Of a stretch of 64,000 nt of DNA, positions 57,969 to 64,000 are shown in pieces. The position numbers and the translations under genes were made by a program. The number at the start of each line of letters is the position of its first letter. Positions within the stretch are counted from its first letter, which is position 1. A model generated the notes under the pieces. It saw only the letters and a program-made list of their open reading frames with translations, was not told where the DNA came from and searched no databases. The stretch comes from Zestomonas insulae (GTDB lineage: Bacteria; Pseudomonadota; Gammaproteobacteria; Pseudomonadales; Pseudomonadaceae): NCBI RefSeq assembly GCF_016901015.1, contig NZ_JAFEUP010000003.1, forward strand, positions 310,001-374,000, written 5' to 3'.

Positions 57969-59711
57969 TCAGTGTTGGTCGGCTTTGTCCAGTCGCTTGG
58001 CGAAGGCCTCGGCGTCGATCTCGCCGATCACCCGTAGCTCGCCGCGCTCCTCGCCCGAGGCGGCGAAGAACAGGATCGCCGGCGGGCCGAACAACTTGTA
58101 GCGGTCGAGCAGGCTGCGCTGCTCCGCGGTGCTGGCGGTGATGTCGAAACGCAGCAGGCGGTAGGCCTGCAGGCGCGGCTCGATCGCTGCGGCGCCGAAC
58201 ACTTCGCGCTCGATCACCTTGCAACTGATGCACCAGTCGGCGTACCAGTCGAGCAGCACCGGCTGGCCGGCGCTTTTCGCCGCGGCGAGGGCGCGGTCGA
58301 GCGCGGCCGGCTCGCTCAGCGTCTGCCATTCGCCAGTGGCCAGGGCGCCGGCCCAAGGCCGCAGCGGATCGGCGCCGCCGCGTGCCACGCCGACGCTGGC
58401 GGTCAGCGCGTAGCCGAGCAGCAGCAGCGCGCCGAGCAGGCTGACGTGGCGGCCGATGCCCAGGCGCATGAAGCCACGGCGGGCGACGAACAGCGCGGTG
58501 CCGGCGGCCAGCAGCGCCCACAGTGACAGCGCCAGCGGGCCGGGCAGCAGGCGCTCGAGCATCCACACCGCGACTGCCAGCAGCAGCACGCCGAAGGCGT
58601 TGCGCACGGTCAGCAGCCAGGTACCGGACTTCGGCAGCAGCGCGCCGCCGCCGGTGGCGAACAGCACCAGTGGTGCGCCCATGCCGAGGCCGAGGGCGAA
58701 CAGCTTGAGTCCGCCGCCCAGCGCATCGCCGCTGGCGCTGATGTACAGCAGCGCACCGGCCAGCGGCGCCGACACGCAGGGCGAGACCAGCAGGCTGGAC
58801 AGCACGCCGAGCAGCGCGGCGCCCCACAGCGAGCCGCCCTCGGCCTTGCCGGCCAGGCGATCCAGCGGTTCGCTGATGAAGCGCGGCAGGCGCAGTTCGT
58901 AGACGCCGAACATGGCCAGGGCGAACAGCACGAAGAACGCCGCGAACGGCACCAGCACCCAGGCCGACTGCAGGCGCGCCTGCAGGTTGAGTTCGGCGCC
59001 GAACACCCCCATCAGCGCACCGAGGGCGGCGAAGCACACCGCCATCGGCAGCACGTAGGCGAGCGACAGGCTGAAGCCGCGCACACCGCCGACCTGGCCG
59101 CGCAGCACCACGCCGGAAAGGATCGGCAGCATCGGCAACACGCAGGGGGTGAAGGTCAGGCCGAGCCCGGCGAGGAAGAACAGCGCCAGCGCGTGCCAGC
59201 TCCAGGCACCGTCTTCACCGGCCGGCACGCCCGGCGTCGCGCTGGGCAGCTCGCCGATCGGCACCAGCTCGGTTTCCGGCGGGTAGCACAGGCCCTTGTC
59301 GGCACAGCCCTGGTAGGTGACCTTGAGGCGCAGCGGCAGCTTGTAGGGGTTGTTCAGCGGCACGTCGACGTCGAGCACGCCGTGGTAGACCTCGACGTCG
59401 CCGAAGTACTGGTCGTGCTTCGGCTCGCCCGGTGGCAGCTGCACCGGCGTCCCCGCGAGGTCGTTCGGCTCGACGGCGAACTGGAAGCGGTGGCGGTACA
59501 AGTAGTAGCCCTCGGCCGGCACGAAGCGCAGCTTCACCGCCTCCGGCGTGCTGCTCACCACGCTGAGGCGGAACGCCTCGCGCACTGGCAGGAAGTCGGC
59601 GCTGTTGTTCAGCGGCGCACCCAGTTGCGGATTGACGTGCTTGTCGAACAGCCCGGCGGCGGCGGCCGGCAGGGCGAGCAGGAGAAACAGCAGGGGCAGC
59701 AGACGACGCAT
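57969..59711 (-). CDS. dsbD: Thiol:disulfide interchange protein DsbD
   Basis: 580 residues. A signal peptide is followed by a periplasmic nDsbD domain (Cys136 and Cys142), a membrane domain with the paired cysteines Cys190 (FTPCVLP) and Cys312 (VSPCVSAP), and a thioredoxin-like cDsbD domain with WCISC (Cys494/Cys497). All six redox Cys are present. It passes reducing power from cytosolic thioredoxin to DsbC and cytochrome c maturation. I chose the ATG at 59711 (MRRLLPLLF), which starts the signal peptide; another ATG lies ten codons earlier. Confidence 0.94.
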   Translation of the reverse strand: MRRLLPLLFLLLALPAAAAGLFDKHVNPQLGAPLNNSADFLPVREAFRLSVVSSTPEAVKLRFVPAEGYYLYRHRFQFAVEPNDLAGTPVQLPPGEPKHDQYFGDVEVYHGVLDVDVPLNNPYKLPLRLKVTYQGCADKGLCYPPETELVPIGELPSATPGVPAGEDGAWSWHALALFFLAGLGLTFTPCVLPMLPILSGVVLRGQVGGVRGFSLSLAYVLPMAVCFAALGALMGVFGAELNLQARLQSAWVLVPFAAFFVLFALAMFGVYELRLPRFISEPLDRLAGKAEGGSLWGAALLGVLSSLLVSPCVSAPLAGALLYISASGDALGGGLKLFALGLGMGAPLVLFATGGGALLPKSGTWLLTVRNAFGVLLLAVAVWMLERLLPGPLALSLWALLAAGTALFVARRGFMRLGIGRHVSLLGALLLLGYALTASVGVARGGADPLRPWAGALATGEWQTLSEPAALDRALAAAKSAGQPVLLDWYADWCISCKVIEREVFGAAAIEPRLQAYRLLRFDITASTAEQRSLLDRYKLFGPPAILFFAASGEERGELRVIGEIDAEAFAKRLDKADQH

Positions 59712-59799
59712 GATGGACTCGGCGGGTGGCGATCGCCGCATGATAACCAACTCCGCGCTGCGATTGCGGTGACGAATTACCGCAGCGCGTGTCCGTGCG

Positions 59800-61764
59800 T
59801 CAGACGCGGAACGCCTGCACCTCCGCCTGCAGGCGGTCGCCGAGCTGCAGCAGGTGCTCGCCCTGGCGACGGCCCTGGCCGATGCGCTGCAGGTTGTCGT
59901 CACCGCGCTGGTGGATGCGTTCGCTGTGGTCGCGAATCTCGCTGACCGCGCCGCTCTGCTGGGTGCTGGCGGCGGCGATCTGCTCGACCATGCTGCCGAT
60001 CACGCCGATCGCCGCGACGATCTCGTCGAGTGCGCCGTCGGCGGCACGGGCCTGGGCGGCGCTGCTCTCGGCATGCTCGACCTGGCTGCGCAGGGCGCCC
60101 ACCGAGTGCAGCGCGGCTTGCTGCAGGCGGCCGATCAGCTGCTGGATTTCACCGGTCGCACCGCTGGTACGCAGCGCCAGCGAGCGCACTTCCTCGGCGA
60201 CCACGGCGAAGCCGCGGCCCATCTCGCCGGCACGCGCCGCTTCGATCGCTGCGTTGAGGGCGAGCAGGTTGGTCTGCTCGGCGATGCCGCGAATCACTGT
60301 CAGCACCTGACCGATGGTCGTGGTTTCCTCGGCCAGGCGCTCGATGTCCTGGGCGTTGTCGCGCACCTCGTCGACCAGCGTGCGCAGGTTGCCGAGGCTC
60401 TCGGCGATGACCTGCTGGCCGTGCTCGAGGGCGCGGCCGGCGTCGCGGCTGGCGGCTTCCGCCTGGCCGGCGTTGCCGGCGACCTGCTGGATGGTCGCTT
60501 CAAGTTCGCCCAGCGCGTCGCGGATCTGCGCGGTATCGCCGGCCTGGCGTTCGGCGCCCTGGTGCAGGCCGCTGCTCAGTTCGGCCAGGCTGCGGCTGCT
60601 GCCGGCGACCTGCTCGGCGTGGCCGCGCAAGGTATCGACCAGCTCGACCAGGTAGTGGCGCAGGCGGTTCAGCGAATCCTCGATAGCGGCCAGTTCGTGA
60701 ATCCGCGTGCCCAGCGCGACCGGCCGGGTGAAATCGCCCTGCGCCCAGGTCGCCAGGGCCGGACCGAGCTGGCCGAGCAGTTGCGCCAGGCGGCGCTGGA
60801 TGCGGTCGACGGCGAGCGCAATCAGCAGGATCAGGCCGATCATCAGCCCTTGCAGCAGCCGTACCTCACCCTGAATGCGCGCATGTTCGGCGCGCAGCAG
60901 CGGTTCGCTGGCGACTAGCGCGCGCTGCAGGGCGGCGACCCGTTCCGTGCTGGCGGCGGCCAGTTCGCCGCGTTGGCGGATCAGCGTGCGAGTGCGCTCA
61001 AGCTCGGCCGGGTAGCGCTGCAGCAGGCTGCTCAGCTCACGCTTGAGGCTCACCCCGCGGTCTTCGCCGCCGGCCTGTGCAGCGTTGCTGTCGAGACCCA
61101 TCAGTGCGGCGAAGTCGTCGGCGGCGGAACCGCCGGCCTCGCGCACGCCGAGCAGGGGCAGGGCGGCGAGGCGCTGCGCCTCCGCGTCGAGGGCGGCCAG
61201 TTCGCGCTGCAGGTCGGCGAGCAGTTCGTCGCGGCCACTGGCGACCAGCCGTTCGCGGGCGTGGCTGAGGCGCAGCAGATGTTGCGCCGCGCCGAGCAGT
61301 GGCGCGCGGTAGGCGATCGCGTCCGCGCCACTCGCGGCGCTGGCGTAGCGGTCAAGCTGGTCGAGGCTGCCGGCCAGTTCGCGCTCGGCCTGCAGCAGCA
61401 GACCCTGCGGGTCGCCGGCCAGCTTGCCGGCGGCGAGCAGCTGATTGCTGGTGAACTGGCGCAGTTCGTCGAGGCTCGGGCGCAGCGGGGCGGCGAGTGG
61501 CGCGGGCAGCTGGTCGAGCTGGCTGGCCAGGTCGTCGAGCGCCTGGCCGGCCGCCTGGTGGCGCAGCGCGTCGCCGCTGGCCAGGTAGTCGCGGATGTTG
61601 CCGGCCACCGCCTGCTCGAACTGCTGCGACAGGTCGAGGTAGCGCGAGATCAGTTCATAGGGCCGCTCGAGGGCGCGCTGCGACCACCAGAGGGTCGCGC
61701 CGAGGGCGAGGCAGGCCGCCACCAGCAGCAGGGTGTTGAGGTTGGTCAGGACTTTTAAGCGCAT
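59800..61764 (-). CDS. ctpL: Methyl-accepting chemotaxis protein, CtpL-like
   Basis: 654 residues: a first membrane helix (~8-28), a long all-helical periplasmic region (~30-300) of helical bimodular (HBM) type, a second helix ([20 protein letters not shown]), a HAMP-like linker and a signalling domain with the invariant tip [23 protein letters not shown]. Its place next to dsbD matches P. aeruginosa CtpL (PA4844), a chemoreceptor linked to low-phosphate taxis; the symbol rests on that remembered position and on the architecture. Ligand not deducible here. Confidence 0.82.
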   Translation of the reverse strand: MRLKVLTNLNTLLLVAACLALGATLWWSQRALERPYELISRYLDLSQQFEQAVAGNIRDYLASGDALRHQAAGQALDDLASQLDQLPAPLAAPLRPSLDELRQFTSNQLLAAGKLAGDPQGLLLQAERELAGSLDQLDRYASAASGADAIAYRAPLLGAAQHLLRLSHARERLVASGRDELLADLQRELAALDAEAQRLAALPLLGVREAGGSAADDFAALMGLDSNAAQAGGEDRGVSLKRELSSLLQRYPAELERTRTLIRQRGELAAASTERVAALQRALVASEPLLRAEHARIQGEVRLLQGLMIGLILLIALAVDRIQRRLAQLLGQLGPALATWAQGDFTRPVALGTRIHELAAIEDSLNRLRHYLVELVDTLRGHAEQVAGSSRSLAELSSGLHQGAERQAGDTAQIRDALGELEATIQQVAGNAGQAEAASRDAGRALEHGQQVIAESLGNLRTLVDEVRDNAQDIERLAEETTTIGQVLTVIRGIAEQTNLLALNAAIEAARAGEMGRGFAVVAEEVRSLALRTSGATGEIQQLIGRLQQAALHSVGALRSQVEHAESSAAQARAADGALDEIVAAIGVIGSMVEQIAAASTQQSGAVSEIRDHSERIHQRGDDNLQRIGQGRRQGEHLLQLGDRLQAEVQAFRV

Positions 61765-61913
61765 GGGACTTCCACCGACAACTGAACGGTAGACAGCCCG
61801 CCCCGGGTGTCCCGCTGCCGGCCGGTGAAGGCTCTAGCGTGCGGGTTGGGGCGAGGCTGCAGGTCCCGGCAGCGTATTGCGCTTTTGTTGCAGGCAGATG
61901 ACGCGAGGCCGCG

Positions 61914-63536
61914 TCACGGCGTGCTGGCGAACTGCTCCACGCGGTTGCGGCCGCCGTGCTTGGCGACGTACAGCGCTTCGTCGGCGCGCTTGGACAGCGT
62001 CGCGCCGTCGATGCCGCCTTCCAGCTGGGCGATGCCGCAGCTGAACGTGCAGCTCAGGTCCAGCGGCTGCGCCGGGTAGTGGATCTCGGCGAAGCGCCGG
62101 CGGATGTCGTCGAGCACTTTGGCGGCGGTGGCCGCGTCGGTGTCCGGCAGCACCACGGCGAATTCCTCGCCACCGTAGCGGCCGATGTAGTCGGTCTTGC
62201 GCAGGCGCTGCTTGAGGAACAACGCGAGGCTCTTGATCACCCGGTCGCCCATCGGGTGGCCGTAGCTGTCGTTGACCTTCTTGAAGTGGTCGATGTCGAG
62301 CATGGCGAAGGCCAGTGACTTGCCGTCGCGCCGCGAGCGGGCGCAGGCGTCCTCGAGCAACTGCAGGGTGTAGGTGTGGTTGTACAGCCCGGTCAGGCTG
62401 TCGCGGACCATCCGCGCCTGCAGGTTGCGCGCGCGGTTGGCGCGGGTGCGCACGGTGGCGATCAGATGGCGTGGCTTGATCGGTTTGGTGAGGAAGTCGT
62501 CGCCGGCCTCGCTCATCGCGTCGAGCTGCTTGTCGAGGTCGTCCTCGGCGGACAGGTAGATGATCGGCACGCTGACGTAGCGGTCGTGCTGGCGGATCAC
62601 CTTGGCCAGTTCGGTGCCGCTGCAGTCGGGCATGTACATGTCGAGGATGATCAGGTCGGGGTGAAAGTCGGACAGCTCGTGCAGCGCCTGGATCGGCTCG
62701 GTGAGCGTGCGGGTGACGATCCCGGCGCTGTTCAGCACCCGTTCAGTGTGGGTGGCCTGGGCCCGCGAGTCGTCGACCACCAGCACGCGGAACGGCTCGT
62801 ACTGCGCGACGCGGGTGAGGATCTCGATGCGCTCGATCAGCGTCGAGGCGTCCAGGGTGCCGGTGAAGAATTCCTGAGCGCCGGCGCGCACTGCGGCCAG
62901 GCGAGTCGGCGTGTCGGTTTCCTCGTGGCTGAAGAACAGCAGCGGCAGCTTGTGCTCGAGCTTCTCCTGCACCGATTCGGCCAGCGCCAGGCCGGCGCCG
63001 GGGCCGGAGAAATCGACTTCCATGACGATGGCGGCCGGGTGGCGCTCGCTCATCGCCGCATGGAACGCCTCGGCGCTGTTCAGCGGCTGCGCCAGCAGGC
63101 CGAAGAACTCCATCTGCTGGGCCAGCCGCTCAGCGCGCTCGGCGTCTTCCAGGGCCAGGTACACCGGCTTGCGCAGCGGCGGCAGGAAGGTTTGTTCGAA
63201 CTGGTCGCCATGCCGCAGGCCGGTGCGCGACAGGCGCTGCATCAGCTGGTTGAGCTCGCTGATCAGCGGGCTGCTGAGGCGTCCCTTGTTGGCCAGCACG
63301 GCGTTCAGGCTCTGCTCCACACCGCGCGCCAGCACAGCGTGCTCGGTCTGCTCGAAGCGCTCGGCGTAGCGCAGCAGGCGGATGTTCGCCTCGCTCATCT
63401 CGGCCATGTCGGCGCCGTTCCACTCGCTGTGCTGCAGTCGCTGCCAGACCTCCAGCACCTGACGGGCCTGGTGGATCACGCGTTGGGCGAAATGGTGCTT
63501 GAGGCGGTCGTGGCTCAGGTCTTCGGCTTCGCTCAT
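61914..63536 (-). CDS. gcbA: Diguanylate cyclase with receiver domains (GcbA-like)
   Basis: 540 residues. An N-terminal helical segment (1-120) is followed by a degenerate receiver (~123-240), a complete receiver with phospho-Asp299 (LIILDMYMPD) and a C-terminal GGDEF domain. The active site is GGEEF (455-459), and the inhibitory I-site RKTD (446-449) is five residues upstream, so the enzyme is probably active and product-inhibited. It makes c-di-GMP. Position matches PA4843/GcbA, which promotes attachment. The ATG at 63536 starts MSEAEDLSHD; the frame is open further upstream without support. Confidence 0.87.
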   Translation of the reverse strand: MSEAEDLSHDRLKHHFAQRVIHQARQVLEVWQRLQHSEWNGADMAEMSEANIRLLRYAERFEQTEHAVLARGVEQSLNAVLANKGRLSSPLISELNQLMQRLSRTGLRHGDQFEQTFLPPLRKPVYLALEDAERAERLAQQMEFFGLLAQPLNSAEAFHAAMSERHPAAIVMEVDFSGPGAGLALAESVQEKLEHKLPLLFFSHEETDTPTRLAAVRAGAQEFFTGTLDASTLIERIEILTRVAQYEPFRVLVVDDSRAQATHTERVLNSAGIVTRTLTEPIQALHELSDFHPDLIILDMYMPDCSGTELAKVIRQHDRYVSVPIIYLSAEDDLDKQLDAMSEAGDDFLTKPIKPRHLIATVRTRANRARNLQARMVRDSLTGLYNHTYTLQLLEDACARSRRDGKSLAFAMLDIDHFKKVNDSYGHPMGDRVIKSLALFLKQRLRKTDYIGRYGGEEFAVVLPDTDAATAAKVLDDIRRRFAEIHYPAQPLDLSCTFSCGIAQLEGGIDGATLSKRADEALYVAKHGGRNRVEQFASTP

Positions 63537-63832
63537 GGCTCGACTTCTTATTCTGGGCGGTGGGCAAGCATGATGGCTCGATGCTATCACCAAGCTGGCA
63601 TCGGTACGATAGTACTGCCAATCATTCGACCAGGTGACTGCCACCGCTGGGCGGTCGGTGCGGGTGTGCGCGAGTTCTCGCTGGGGCGGTCCGGCGATCC
63701 GCCCACTCAAAGTTTGCCGCCGGCCGGCTACGTCGCCCAGACTGCTTAACTTATAGTGACCGCCGCGGACGGCAACCCTGCTCGGGCGTTGTGGTCTGAA
63801 TCTCTGCCTTCGTTCACGTAAAGGACACGCTC

Positions 63833-64000
63833 ATGTTGGATTGGAAGAATCGCGCCGGCACTGCGCGCGCGCGGACCGCCGACTCGCTGGATGGCGCGCG
63901 CAGCTACTTTGCCGGCTTGTGGAGCCGCGCCCTGGGCCTGCTGGTCGGCCTGTACCTGCTGGCCGCACTGGTGGTCGGCTGGTACTGGAGCCAGGAACCG
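63833..64000 (+). CDS. Putative DUF2333-like membrane protein, 5' part
   Basis: Starts at ATG 63833 (MLDWKNRAGTARARTADSLD) with AAGGA 8 nt upstream and runs off the window. The first 56 residues contain a basic N-terminus and one hydrophobic helix (ALGLLVGLYLLAALVVGWYW). Pseudomonas genomes carry a DUF2333 gene beside gcbA, and the MLDWKNR start and GWYWSQEP exit look right, but the assignment is from memory. A TATAGT -10 lies at 63752-63757. Confidence 0.55.
   Translation, partial: MLDWKNRAGTARARTADSLDGARSYFAGLWSRALGLLVGLYLLAALVVGWYWSQEP

Noticed and set aside
63592..63625. Imperfect palindrome around GGTACGATAGTAC upstream of gcbA
   Set aside because: The arms are short and interrupted, with no matching copy elsewhere; I cannot separate it from chance.

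Overview
This is GC-rich, gene-dense proteobacterial DNA, almost certainly from a Pseudomonas. Half of the window has a gene order I recognise from Pseudomonas aeruginosa (around PA4842-PA4872): aroQ-accB-accC, prmA, a DUF3426 protein, dusB-fis, purH, purD, retS, urtABCDE, ureDABC and an oxaloacetate decarboxylase. This synteny is from memory and was not searched. I saw no tRNA, rRNA, CRISPR array, transposase or phage gene.

Positions 1-27.3 kb are an accessory catabolic island. After the tail of a TpsB outer-membrane transporter come two gene blocks facing away from each other, around a MalT-type LuxR activator. The leftward block is luxR, acyl-CoA dehydrogenase, SCP2-type thiolase, a split MaoC hydratase pair and an SDR. 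The rightward block is a racemase-like CoA transferase, acyl-CoA ligase, thioesterase, second ligase, second dehydrogenase, second thiolase, the DUF1302/DUF1329 envelope pair, a second LuxR/MalT regulator, an aldehyde dehydrogenase, a zinc alcohol dehydrogenase and a PimC/PimD-like dehydrogenase pair. Together they supply every step from an alcohol or free acid through activation, epimerisation, dehydrogenation, hydration, second oxidation and thiolysis. The substrate is unknown; a methyl-branched or cyclic acid is my guess. A 17-bp imperfect palindrome occurs five times, each about 100-150 bp before a gene of the island, and is the best candidate for the regulators' operator.

Positions 27.4-32.9 kb carry small housekeeping and hypothetical genes: a DUF2388 protein, a YqaA-like membrane protein, oxaloacetate decarboxylase, a DksA-like zinc finger, an alpha/beta hydrolase, a YegD-like Hsp70 and a periplasmic solute-binding protein.

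Positions 32.9-42.9 kb form a urea module: ureDABC and the urea ABC importer urtABCDE, separated by a YCII-like gene. Near-identical sigma-54 promoter elements precede ureD and urtA, and a perfect NtrC-like palindrome lies upstream of urtA, so uptake and hydrolysis are probably induced together under nitrogen limitation. The urease accessory genes ureEFG are not in this window.

Positions 43-64 kb are conserved core: marC, the hybrid kinase retS, an MFS transporter, purD, purH, fis-dusB, DUF3426, prmA, accC-accB-aroQ, dsbD, a CtpL-like chemoreceptor, the diguanylate cyclase gcbA, and the start of a membrane protein cut by the window end. REP-like palindromes sit in many intergenic gaps.
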